Assembly: GCA_036272735.1 (NCBI GenBank)
Contig: DATAYF010000260.1
Span: forward strand, 1 to 21,012
DNA length: 21,012 nt
Origin: DATAYF01 sp036272735
GTDB lineage: Bacteria; Chloroflexota; Ktedonobacteria; Ktedonobacterales; Ktedonobacteraceae
Direction: 5' to 3'
A program made the translations under genes and the position numbers. Shown one piece after another: positions 7,746 to 14,800 of the stretch. Each line of letters opens with the position of its first letter. Positions within the stretch are counted from its first letter, which is position 1. The notes beneath the pieces are model-generated. The model saw only the letters and a program-made list of their open reading frames with translations. It searched no databases and was not told where the DNA came from.

Positions 7746-8768
7746 GTGAAAGTAGCAGGTGGTCAAGTGCGGTTCCTTGTGGTGGCATCTGTCTTGTTTA
7801 GCAGTGTTATCCTCCTCGTTATGGGCGTGACCATTTATCCTCATGCCCAGGCCGCCAATGTCTCTGGTGTCCCCACCCCCACTCCTCCCCATTGTGCCCC
7901 ATCGGTTCCGGCACCAGTTGCAGGCCCCTTTGGACCAGCCCCCACAACTTCGGGCACGCTTTTCATCAATGAGGTTCTATCGAATCCGCATGCACAATGG
8001 AATTGCGACAGCACAAGCAATTCGCAAGCATGGATCGAAATATACAACGCACAAAATCAGCCTATTGGTCTTTATGCATCCCACGCATTTATTCAGGCAA
8101 TCCCCAGTAACGTTTTCTACTATTTGCCTTTCGGATCGCGCATCGCGGCCCACGGTTTCCTGGTGGTGTTTCCAACGGGCCAGAACATCTTCCCACCTAA
8201 TGGCGCGTCTGGAGAGCTACACTTGCTGGTAAATAGCACAATGCTCGATGACGTGGCCTATCCAGCATTATCCGCCGACCAATCGTACGCACGCATACCA
8301 GATGGTAGCAACAACAAACAAGTGACCAACACCCCAACCATCGGGGCCAGCAACAATCTTCCACAACCAACGCCAACGCCGACGGCGAAACCAATACCAC
8401 CCGGCCACAAGATCGGCACGACCACAACCAGCGGCACAGGTCGAGGATACGGCTACGCTGGCACAGGCCAGGGTTATAGTAGTAGTGGAGCCTCCCTGCG
8501 TGGCGGGCCCACGCCACGCAACTATGGGAAGCAACCAGCCTGGTCGCAATTACAGCTACCGGGCCAAACGCTAGCGGCCAGCACCGCAACCACCCCAGTA
8601 GCTACATCATCGTCACCAGGGGTACTGGCTCCTCCAACCCACGGACTTACCGCACTGCAAAAAATCATGCTCACCATCGCCGCCATTATTCTCGCTGGCG
8701 CACCGCTTTGGGGTGGGAAATTATTCCTGATAGATAGGAGAATCATAAAGAACAAAAGCAGTGATTGA
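7746..8768 (+). CDS. Cell-surface lamin-tail-domain (LTD) protein
   Basis: A secreted, membrane-anchored protein of about 340 residues. The N-terminus is a signal peptide (RFLVVASVLFSSVILLVMGV ... HAQA). A Pro/Thr-rich spacer leads to an LTD beta-sandwich at about residues 70-195: LFINEVLSNPHAQWNCDSTS, QAWIEIYNAQNQPI, a Gly/Phe-rich middle, LDDVAYPALSADQSYARIPD. Then comes a long low-complexity Thr/Pro/Ser/Gly linker and a C-terminal transmembrane helix (IMLTIAAIILAGAPLW) with a basic tail. LTDs occur in bacterial surface proteins and often accompany nucleases, but no catalytic domain is visible. The start is uncertain: GTG 7746 gives the cleanest signal peptide, while the frame stays open to a TTG at 7641 (375 residues). 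Confidence 0.75.
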   Translation: MKVAGGQVRFLVVASVLFSSVILLVMGVTIYPHAQAANVSGVPTPTPPHCAPSVPAPVAGPFGPAPTTSGTLFINEVLSNPHAQWNCDSTSNSQAWIEIYNAQNQPIGLYASHAFIQAIPSNVFYYLPFGSRIAAHGFLVVFPTGQNIFPPNGASGELHLLVNSTMLDDVAYPALSADQSYARIPDGSNNKQVTNTPTIGASNNLPQPTPTPTAKPIPPGHKIGTTTTSGTGRGYGYAGTGQGYSSSGASLRGGPTPRNYGKQPAWSQLQLPGQTLAASTATTPVATSSSPGVLAPPTHGLTALQKIMLTIAAIILAGAPLWGGKLFLIDRRIIKNKSSD

Positions 8769-8798
8769 CGTAGGGCGTTTCATGCATCATTGTTCCAA

Positions 8799-8826
8799 TT
8801 GGGTGAGCGCATTGGTGTTATATACT
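8799..8826 (+). promoter_or_regulatory. Putative promoter of the RNA methyltransferase/glcF pair
   Basis: TTGGGT (8799-8804) and TATACT (8821-8826) are separated by 16 nt. Transcription would begin near 8833, about 37 nt before the GTG at 8870. Confidence 0.45.
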
Positions 8827-8869
8827 AGAACAGCACCACTTTTCGTGAGAGGATGGATCTGGGAGGATC

Positions 8870-9955
8870 GTGAATACAACCAGGCAGCTAATCGTCACGG
8901 CGCAACCTGAATTTGCGCAGGTAGCCGTCACTGAACTTCAACAGCTAGAACCACAAGTCGAACAATGCGCGGAACTTGCGCCGGGAATCGTACTGTGCGC
9001 CGTACCACACGCAGAGCAATTTATGCAGCGAGCAGCCAGGCAACACCCACTTTTCGTGCGCCATCTCGCTCCGGTACAAACCAGTCTCCCATTGGACAAT
9101 AGCGAACAGGATATTGGAGCGATAGCCGCCGCGCTTGCCGCTTTGCCAACTTTTGGGCTACTAGAAAGAGGTATTCATTTCTCTGTGCAGTCGCGTCTCA
9201 TCTCAACTGACAAAAGCCAGGGCAAACGGCCCTATAGCAGTGGGCAGATCAACCAGGCACTCGCCGCAGCGATTGTCGATGAGACCAAAGCCAACGAGTC
9301 GATCAAAAAGCCACAAATAGTCGTCTCCATCCTCTGCACATCCGATACCGGCTACCTGGGCATCTCGCCCGTAGAGGACAATTTGAGTAGCTGGCCGGGA
9401 GGAGCACGCCAATTTGCACAAACAGCCGAGCAGATTAGCCGGGCCGAGTTCAAACTGCTAGAGGCGCTCGATGTCTTTGGCGTATCCTTGCCCTCAGAGG
9501 GTCGTGCGCTCGACCTGGGAGCGGCACCGGGTGGTTGGACGCGTTTGTTGCTAGAGGCAGGCATGTCAGTTGTTGCCGTGGATCCAGCCAGGCTCGATCC
9601 ACGACTAGCTGGTAGGAAGCACTTGGAGCATTATCAAGGCTACGCGGAAGACTACATAGAGGCGGCGGTGCGTAAGGGACAGCACTACGACGTGATTGTC
9701 AACGATATGCGCATGGACGCCCGCGAAGCAGCACGCTTGCTTGCGAGGGCGGCGCGCAGTCTCAAAAAAGAGGGCTTTATGATAAGCGTGCTGAAGTTGC
9801 CGCACGCCACACAAGTCATCGATCCACTGAAAACGCTCAAGGAGGCATTGAACATCCTCAGTCAGCAATACACTTTTGTGCAAACGCAGCAGCTCTTCCA
9901 CAATCGGCAGGAAGTGACGCTGGTTGCGGCACACCCCCGCCAGGCACGGAGGTAA
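8870..9955 (+). CDS. THUMP-containing FtsJ-type (RlmM-like) RNA 2'-O-methyltransferase
   Basis: A 361-residue protein. The N-terminal half looks like an RNA-binding THUMP region (RPYSSGQINQALAAAIVDE around residues 120-140; VSILCTSDTGYLGISP following). The C-terminal half is an FtsJ/RrmJ-type Rossmann domain: LDLGAAPGGWTRLLLEAG (about 213-230), VVAVDPARLDPRL, the acidic VNDMRMDARE (about 277) and the catalytic-lysine segment SVLKLPHA (about 307). The combination is that of RlmM, which methylates C2498 of 23S rRNA in E. coli; the actual target here is not known. The start is GTG with GGGAGG about 4-5 nt upstream. It is followed after 34 nt by the glcF-like gene. Confidence 0.82.
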   Translation: MNTTRQLIVTAQPEFAQVAVTELQQLEPQVEQCAELAPGIVLCAVPHAEQFMQRAARQHPLFVRHLAPVQTSLPLDNSEQDIGAIAAALAALPTFGLLERGIHFSVQSRLISTDKSQGKRPYSSGQINQALAAAIVDETKANESIKKPQIVVSILCTSDTGYLGISPVEDNLSSWPGGARQFAQTAEQISRAEFKLLEALDVFGVSLPSEGRALDLGAAPGGWTRLLLEAGMSVVAVDPARLDPRLAGRKHLEHYQGYAEDYIEAAVRKGQHYDVIVNDMRMDAREAARLLARAARSLKKEGFMISVLKLPHATQVIDPLKTLKEALNILSQQYTFVQTQQLFHNRQEVTLVAAHPRQARR

Positions 9956-9989
9956 CTATTTTTTCTTCTCATCATTCATGGAGGCACTT

Positions 9990-11531
9990 ATGTCTAGTAT
10001 ATCCGATACCACGCCTATGATCACGACGCAAATTACTCCGCCCCAGGAGGGTCCGCTACGCCGCCATACCCATACGTATGATCTCATGCGGCAATGCATC
10101 CATTGTGGCTTCTGCTTGCCAACCTGCCCGACGTATGCAGTGTTGGGCATCGAGATGGATTCCCCTCGTGGACGTATTTACCAGATGCAGGCCGTCGCCG
10201 AGGGACGGCTTGAGCTTTCGCAGGAGTTCGTCGAGCACATGAATTGTTGCGTTGGTTGCCGGGCCTGCGAGACCGCTTGCCCTTCGGGAGTACAATTCGG
10301 CAAGCTGATAGAGGCAGCCCGCGAGCAGATCCAGCTCCCCCCCACAACGGAACAGGCAGACGTTGAACCACAGGCAGCGGCCGCCCGCGAACAGCGTCCC
10401 ATCGCGGCACAATGGCTGCGGCAATTTTTCTTCAATGTCATGCTGCCATCGCGGCTCGTGCTCTCGCTCGTTTTTGCCGGACTCAAGCTCTACCAGCGCA
10501 CGGGACTACAAGCCCTGGTGCACGCTAGCGGATTGCTCGACCTGGCAAACAACCTGCCGACGCCCTTCCAGGGACAGCTAAAAACGCCAGAGCAACTTAT
10601 GGATGGTGCCAAAGGCGACCTGGTACCGCATCGTCTGCCTGAATTCACGCCCGCAATTGGCCCCCGGCGCTACCGCGTCGGCTTCGTGAGTGGCTGCATC
10701 ATGGATCAACTCTTCCACGACGTGAACGAAGCGACCATTCGCGTTTTGACGGCGAACGGCTGCGAAGTGGTTACGCCGCCACAACAAAGCTGCTGTGGGG
10801 CTTTGCATATCCATGGTGGGGAAGCAGAACATGGCAGAGCACTGGCACGACAAAATATCGATACATTCGAGCAATACAATTGTGATTTCATTGTCATCAA
10901 TTCGGCGGGCTGCGGCTCGACGGTAAAAGAATATGGACACCTCTTGCGCGACGATCCAGCCTACGCGCAGGGTGCGCAGGCATTTAGCGAGAAGGTCAAA
11001 GACATCAGCGAAATCCTGGCGAGCATCGAACTCAACCCACGCATGGGCAGGGTCGAACGTACGGTAGCCTACCACGATGCCTGCCACCTGCTGCACGGCC
11101 AAAAAATCAAGCAGCAGCCACGCCAACTACTCAATGCCATACCAGGGCTGACACTGGTCGAACTCAAAGAGGCGGATTGGTGTTGTGGCAGCGCAGGCGT
11201 GTACAATCTCACCAACCAGGATATGGCAAACCAACTGCTGGAACGCAAAATGAACAACGTCGCCGCCACGGGAGCCAGCGTTATCGTGACCGGCAACCCC
11301 GGCTGTATGATGCAAATTGCCATGGGCATGCGCGAACGCGGCCTGCCAATGGAGGTCAAACACCCGGTCGAACTCCTCGACGAAGCCTACCGAATAGGCG
11401 GCCTCTACGCGCTGCCAACGCGCAACAAACAGGCAAACCAGAAGCGCCAACAATCCCTATTGCTCGGCATAGGCGCTGGCATCGCCGTAAGCCTGTTCTT
11501 GTTGCTGCGAGGAAAACGCCATAACGATTAA
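9990..11531 (+). CDS. glcF: GlcF-like iron-sulfur oxidoreductase subunit (CCG domains)
   Basis: A 513-residue protein. Two ferredoxin [4Fe-4S] motifs, CIHCGFCLPTCP (C36/39/42/46) and CVGCRACETACP (C87/90/93/97), are followed by two CCG-type domains: SGCIMDQLF ... SCCGALHIHGG (about 267) and HDACHLLHGQ ... DWCCGSAGVYNL (about 396). This is the layout of the glycolate oxidase iron-sulfur subunit. It is about 90 residues longer than usual because of a linker after the ferredoxin part and a C-terminal hydrophobic helix (LLLGIGAGIAVSLFLLL, about 490-506) ending in RGKRHND, a probable membrane anchor. No FAD subunits (glcD/glcE) are near, so lactate or other 2-hydroxyacid oxidation is equally possible. 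ATG 9990 has GGAGG 5 nt upstream. Confidence 0.88.
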   Translation: MSSISDTTPMITTQITPPQEGPLRRHTHTYDLMRQCIHCGFCLPTCPTYAVLGIEMDSPRGRIYQMQAVAEGRLELSQEFVEHMNCCVGCRACETACPSGVQFGKLIEAAREQIQLPPTTEQADVEPQAAAAREQRPIAAQWLRQFFFNVMLPSRLVLSLVFAGLKLYQRTGLQALVHASGLLDLANNLPTPFQGQLKTPEQLMDGAKGDLVPHRLPEFTPAIGPRRYRVGFVSGCIMDQLFHDVNEATIRVLTANGCEVVTPPQQSCCGALHIHGGEAEHGRALARQNIDTFEQYNCDFIVINSAGCGSTVKEYGHLLRDDPAYAQGAQAFSEKVKDISEILASIELNPRMGRVERTVAYHDACHLLHGQKIKQQPRQLLNAIPGLTLVELKEADWCCGSAGVYNLTNQDMANQLLERKMNNVAATGASVIVTGNPGCMMQIAMGMRERGLPMEVKHPVELLDEAYRIGGLYALPTRNKQANQKRQQSLLLGIGAGIAVSLFLLLRGKRHND

Positions 11532-11539
11532 CAAGGTGG

Positions 11540-11589
11540 TGGTGGGCATGGATGGTTGCAAGAGAATTTGCAACCATCCATGCCCACCA
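11540..11589. terminator. 22-bp perfect palindrome between convergent genes
   Basis: Bases 11540-11561 are exactly complementary to 11568-11589, with a 6-nt loop GAGAAT. The stem starts 8 nt after the glcF stop and ends 15 nt before the Nudix stop, so it can serve both transcripts. No T-tract follows on either strand, unlike a standard intrinsic terminator. Confidence 0.6.
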
Positions 11590-11604
11590 TGTGGGAGAGG
11601 CGTA

Positions 11605-12066
11605 TTACTTGCCCTCTAAGCAGAGGTTTTCCCACAATCGTGGCAACATTTTCCCATGGTCAGCAATTAATGCTGGCACCCCATGCGGTAATGGCGCCCA
11701 AAAGAATTCGAAGGTAATCGGTAAGTGCTTCGGTTCTTCAGAAGGGTACCGCTCTTCGTGCCGCCACATTGCAGGAGGATTTCCTTGATAGCGAAGGTGA
11801 TAGAAGAAGCGATGATGGATCTCGTTTTTGCCAAAATCCGACATATCGCGCTCTTGTTCGCCTAAAAATCCATCCAAGAAAAGATCTGTCAAATCCGTTT
11901 CTTCGAATGCCTCCCTTAGAACAGCTTTCTCCAATGGTTCGCCCACTTCCACGGTTCCCGCTGGAACCTGGATGCCCGCTTCTGGTACAAAAGGGTGACG
12001 GAAGACGAGCAAGTGACGATCATGCGTAATGTAGGCAAAAACTTTGCGTTTGACCGGTTTTACCAT
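11605..12066 (-). CDS. Nudix hydrolase
   Basis: A 153-residue single-domain Nudix protein. The Nudix box GTVEVGEPLEKAVLREAFEE, followed by TDL, fits G-x5-E-x7-REUxEExGU except that the usual glycine near the end is Asp. The metal-binding REAFEE glutamates are intact. Preceding strands (KVFAYITHDRHLLVFRHP, GIQVPAGTV) are typical. The substrate, some nucleoside diphosphate linked to a group X, cannot be inferred. The ATG is preceded by AGGA about 7-9 nt upstream on the minus strand. It converges on glcF across the palindrome at 11540-11589 and diverges from the DUF4126 gene. Confidence 0.88.
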   Translation of the reverse strand: MVKPVKRKVFAYITHDRHLLVFRHPFVPEAGIQVPAGTVEVGEPLEKAVLREAFEETDLTDLFLDGFLGEQERDMSDFGKNEIHHRFFYHLRYQGNPPAMWRHEERYPSEEPKHLPITFEFFWAPLPHGVPALIADHGKMLPRLWENLCLEGK

Positions 12067-12215
12067 TAAGAAGTCCTATCTACATATGTATTACCAATTG
12101 TTCAACCATTCAGCTTACCCGTACGTGATACATAGAGTAAGTACAGTTTAGCACTGTTCGTTCGAGCGTAGACGAGCACGCTGTATTATTTGCACATCAT
12201 TTGAAAGGGAAGCAT

Positions 12216-12743
12216 ATGGCAATGCTCAATAATTCAACAAACGTTGTTCCGTTCTCGCAGCAGCGTACGATTGACGCCGCGAACGCAGTCAACCAGAAGG
12301 CGTTCTGCATAGGTATCGTAGCCGGTCTGCGCTCCATGATGCCACTGGCCCTGCTTGCATGGAGCAAGGAGCGATCGGCAGAAACGCCTGCCACGTTTGG
12401 CAATATGTCTACACTACAACGATTAGCAGGACTGGCGGCCGTTGGAGAGATCATCGCCGATAAACTGCCCGCAGCACCCAGTCGCCTGGCAAGTGGGCCA
12501 TTCGTGGGTCGCCTGGCAATGGGAGCCATCGCGGGTGCCATCATCAGCCGACGCTACAACCAACCAGCAATTCCGGGAGCAGTAAAAGGCGCGATAGGAG
12601 CAGGGTTTGGAGCCATCGCCGGGTATAGCGTGCGTATGTTGTTGGCGCAAACCATCCTCTCCGACATACCGATAGCCATCGTAGAGGATGGGATCGCGCT
12701 CAGCTTAGGACTTCAAGCCGTCAAAAAGAGCGACGAGCTTTGA
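12216..12743 (+). CDS. DUF4126 family membrane protein
   Basis: A 175-residue hydrophobic protein with the DUF4126 opening KAFCIGIVAGLRSMMPLALL (about residues 26-45). Gly/Ala-rich membrane segments follow (GRLAMGAIAGAIISRRY, VKGAIGAGFGAIAGYSVRML) and IPIAIVEDGIALSLGL at the end. Function of the family is unknown. ATG 12216 has AAAGGGA about 6 nt upstream; an in-frame TTG at 12201 is less likely. A -10-like TATTAT lies at 12184-12189. The stop codon ends one base before the IS605-type element, so the insertion removed everything downstream but left the frame intact. Confidence 0.78.
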   Translation: MAMLNNSTNVVPFSQQRTIDAANAVNQKAFCIGIVAGLRSMMPLALLAWSKERSAETPATFGNMSTLQRLAGLAAVGEIIADKLPAAPSRLASGPFVGRLAMGAIAGAIISRRYNQPAIPGAVKGAIGAGFGAIAGYSVRMLLAQTILSDIPIAIVEDGIALSLGLQAVKKSDEL

Positions 12744-13260
12744 CTTACTCCCAGCGCCTGAAGGGCTGAGGATTCTCAGTGTCACCACTGAGCGTTCCTG
12801 TTTCAACGGTGCTAGTCTGTGACACTTTCGAGTCAGCAGGTCTTAGAGTACCTCCGCAGGCATTGAGTGCCGTGAGTCCCACGGACAACACCTTCTTGGC
12901 AGCATTGATGTCTCGGTCGTGGAACGTTCCACAGTTAGGGCAAGCCCACGACCGGATATCAAGCGGTAACTCTTCTAGGACATGCAGGCACGCACTACAC
13001 GTCTTGCTCGATGGATACCAGCGGTCAATTCTCACAACAGTACGTCCATACCACTCGGCTTTGTATTCGAGTTGCTTCACAAATTCGGACCAACCCACAT
13101 CGCTGATGGCTTTCGCTAAGCAATGATTTTTCAGCATGCCTTTGACGTTAAGCGTCTCCAAACAGATCACGCGGATTTTCGCGTATCAGTTTGGTAGATG
13201 CTTTGTGCTGAAAATCACGGCGCGCATCAGCAATATGAGCGTGCCACTGTGCCACCTTGA

Positions 13261-13289
13261 TGCGGGCCTTATTGCGGGCCTTATTGCGG
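13261..13289. repeat. 12-bp tandem repeat (2.4 copies)
   Basis: TGCGGGCCTTAT occurs twice in tandem (13261-13272, 13273-13284), followed by a further TGCGG. In tnpB it gives an in-frame duplication (NKARNKAR on the minus strand), so this one is not disruptive. Confidence 0.8.
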
Positions 13290-13662
13290 TTCTTAGAACC
13301 TTTTTTCTTTCTAGCTTGTTTGCGTTGGGCTTTGGCTAGATTCTTCTCATCACGTGCATAATATTTGGGGTTCTCAAGAACTTTGCCATCAGAGGTGATG
13401 AGAAACGATTCTGAGACTCCCTGCGGCGAAAAGCCGAGGGGTTCTCCCGTCGTTCCAACGCTTCCTCATCTTGCGACGAGGCTCTTGTCGGAGACCGAGA
13501 GCATTTCAAGCCGACCAACTCGAACGGGAGAGGACATGACCGTGAGGAGTGCCAGAAGGCCTCCTCTTCCGTTGGTTGCTACTCTTCGTTGCGGCTTGCG
13601 CCCGCCTCCAGGCGACACCAACGAAGAGAAGAGAGAGGTTCTCCTGCCATGAGTCTTTTCAC

Positions 13663-13686
13663 CTTACGGACTTACGGACTTACGGA
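13663..13686. repeat. 8-bp tandem repeat, three copies
   Basis: CTTACGGA is present three times in perfect tandem (13663-13670, 13671-13678, 13679-13686), inside the nested insert. Confidence 0.85.
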
Positions 13687-13700
13687 GCCTTGTTAGAACA

Positions 13701-13729
13701 AACGTACCATACATGGCTATTCCTGTCAA
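13701..13729 (-). promoter_or_regulatory. Promoter-like sequence in the nested insert
   Basis: On the minus strand, TTGACA (13729-13724), a 17-nt spacer and TACGTT (13706-13701). The segment resembles that before the tnpB ATG at 17491 (TTGACAG ... ATGGCAC-TTTGTTC), so it was probably the promoter of a tnpB now lost by internal deletion. Confidence 0.4.
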
Positions 13730-14100
13730 GTGTTTTCTCCGCCTGCCGGCGGCGCGGCTTCCATCCCCATGCATGAATGCAGGGGCCTTCCGCCGCGAAT
13801 GGTAAGCCCAGATCAACGCCCACCATCTTCTCGATCAGAGGCAGCGTCGCTATGGTTTCTTCCATCAGGATACTGATGAAGTAACGTCCTGCTCGATCTT
13901 TGGTGACGGTCACACTGGAGGGTTGTGCACCTTCTGGAAGAGGACGAGACCACACGATAGGCAGTGGCTCTTTCTACCTGGCAAGGGTGAGGCTCTGCCC
14001 ATCCCAAGTAAAGGCATTATTGGTGTAGGTCGCACTTTGCTCTTTGTGCTTCTTTTTGAACACGGGATAGTCAGCACGCCGGGCTATGAAGTTCTGGTAC

Positions 14101-14133
14101 GCAGTATCCAGGCAGTATCCAGGCAGTATCCAG
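14101..14133. repeat. 11-bp tandem repeat, three copies, breaking tnpB
   Basis: GCAGTATCCAG is repeated exactly three times (14101-14111, 14112-14122, 14123-14133). Removing two copies (22 bp) restores the tnpB reading frame RHLDTAYQNF, so expansion from one copy caused the frameshift. Confidence 0.9.
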
Positions 14134-14389
14134 GTGACGCAGGGCTTGTTGGAGGGGGACGCTAGAGACTTCTCTGAGCCACGCGGTTCCCTCTGTTTTT
14201 TTGAGAACGGTGATCGCAGCAGACAGGTCGCTGGTGGAAAACTTGATGCCACGGTCGAAGTAGGCCCGTTTGCGGGTTGAGAGCGCCCAATTGTAAATGA
14301 AGCGACAACGCCCGAAGGTCTGAGCAAGATTGTGCTGTTGCGCTTCTGTTGGGTAGAGTCTGAACTTATAGGCCCGTTTGGTCACGTAC

Positions 14390-14660
14390 CTACTTCCCTT
14401 TCTGGCTTTCGACATAGCGTTTGACGGTCTCAATGGTCACACCACCTGTGGTTCTCACCCTGTGGTTCTCACATAGTAGGAATTAGTCCATAAGCTCGGC
14501 AATTTGCGCGGTAACTCTGGGAACTCCTGCCGTAATTGATGAGCGGTAGCTCCCTTGATGAACTTCACACCAGCACTTTCCATCGACATTTAGGACATCA
14601 CACCACATGGTAGTGGCAATTAAAAACAATATTCGTGTTGGTCTTGATTACTGTATCCAT
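14390..14660 (-). pseudogene. tnpA: tnpA remnant (Y1 HUH transposase, IS200 type)
   Basis: The minus strand from ATG 14660 reads MDTVIKTNTNIVFNCHYHVV, then TGA where the family has Trp (HVVWCPKYRRKVL), then CPKCRWKVLV. After a large internal deletion it resumes with GVKFIKGATAHQLRQEFPEL, ending in TNSYYVRTTG. A perfect 14-bp tandem duplication (14445-14472) then shifts the frame. With one copy removed it continues GGVTIETVKRYVESQKGK and stops at 14390; the Tyr in VKRYVE is the likely nucleophile. Roughly half the usual ~130-150 residues remain. It is plainly non-functional. The end overlaps the tnpB start region. Confidence 0.7.
14445..14472. repeat. 14-bp tandem duplication breaking tnpA
   Basis: CCTGTGGTTCTCAC occurs twice in perfect tandem (14445-14458, 14459-14472). 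One copy restores the tnpA frame YYVRTTGGVTIETVKRY. Confidence 0.88.
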
Positions 14661-14736
14661 GCTCAGATTATGACAGAAAGCACGAACTAGTGCAAGAGGT
14701 AACTATTCCTCTTAACCGCTGCCCCAACTAAGGAAC

Positions 14737-14780
14737 GCCCCCTGTATCCCTCTGTCTGAAGGACAAGGGCTTTACGGGGC
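14737..14780. repeat. IS left-end hairpin with single bulge
   Basis: On the minus strand CCCT-TGTC-cttca-GACA-g-AGGG (14769-14748) forms two 4-bp stems with one bulged base, within an outer GCCCC (14737-14741) / GGGGC (14776-14780) stem. This is the bulged subterminal hairpin expected of IS200/IS605 ends recognised by TnpA. Confidence 0.5.
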
Positions 14781-14800
14781 GGTTATGATAAGGTACCGCG

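Larger units (their letters stand above)
13406..13801 (-). mobile_element. Nested non-autonomous IS605-type insert within tnpB
   Basis: TnpB reads VGVDLGL up to a TTAC (13802-13805, minus strand) and resumes with FLITSDGKV at about 13405. The intervening ~396 bp is foreign. It opens with a 21-nt hairpin CCCC-TGCA-ttca-TGCA-t-GGGG (13765-13785, bulged T), followed by a promoter-like segment resembling the left end of the tnpB element at 17.45 kb (TTGACAG, then ATGG-AC-TTTGTTC). It closes with a hairpin CCCT-CGGC-ttttc-GCCG-c-AGGG (13419-13440) of the same design. There is no open reading frame of note. This fits an internally deleted, MITE-like derivative inserted 3' of a TTAC target. Ends are accurate to a few bases only. 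Confidence 0.6.
12745..14385 (-). pseudogene. tnpB: tnpB pseudogene (RuvC nuclease of IS605 type)
   Basis: Stitched across frames, this is a full tnpB. N-terminus RAYKFRLYPTEAQQHNLAQT; middle RRADYPVFKKKHKEQSATYT; RuvC-I VGVDLGL (about 13815); TSDGKVLENPKYYARDEKNL; RuvC-II VICLETLNVKG; zinc ribbon CSAC...CPNC; RuvC-III HDRDINAAKK. At least four lesions are visible: an 11-bp unit present three times (14101-14133) that shifts the frame, an in-frame TAG at 13974-13976, a ~0.4-kb insert splitting RuvC-I from the next strand, and a further frameshift near 13165-13175. The start is probably GTG 14385, after GGGAAGTAGG; an ATG at 14415 is also in frame. It cannot make functional protein. The 3' end (about 12745-12900) probably encoded the guide RNA. 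Confidence 0.85.
12745..14790 (-). mobile_element. Decayed IS200/IS605-type element (tnpA + tnpB)
   Basis: On the minus strand the order is left end, tnpA remnant, tnpB remnant, right end. The left end holds an imperfect hairpin with a one-base bulge (14748-14769) inside an outer GCCCC/GGGGC stem (14737-14780). The right end has a similar bulged hairpin with TTCA loop (12752-12768) next to the tnpB stop. Both genes are broken. The element fills the whole gap between the DUF4126 stop and the MFS stop. Outer limits are approximate; sequence before the left end (TTATCAT, minus strand) offers plausible tetranucleotide targets. It contains a nested insert (13406-13801). Confidence 0.75.

Noticed and set aside
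10578..11126. A 182-residue minus-strand frame inside glcF
   Set aside because: glcF has two ferredoxin motifs and two CCG domains across the same span. The reverse frame shows no family or ribosome site.
13336..13518. A 60-residue minus-strand frame ending in ENPSAFRRRES-like sequence
   Set aside because: It is the translation of the right-end hairpin region of the nested insert joined to tnpB, not an independent gene.
14101..14133. Possible CRISPR or iteron array
   Set aside because: Units are only 11 bp with no spacers, and deleting two copies restores the tnpB frame, so it is a tandem duplication within a gene.
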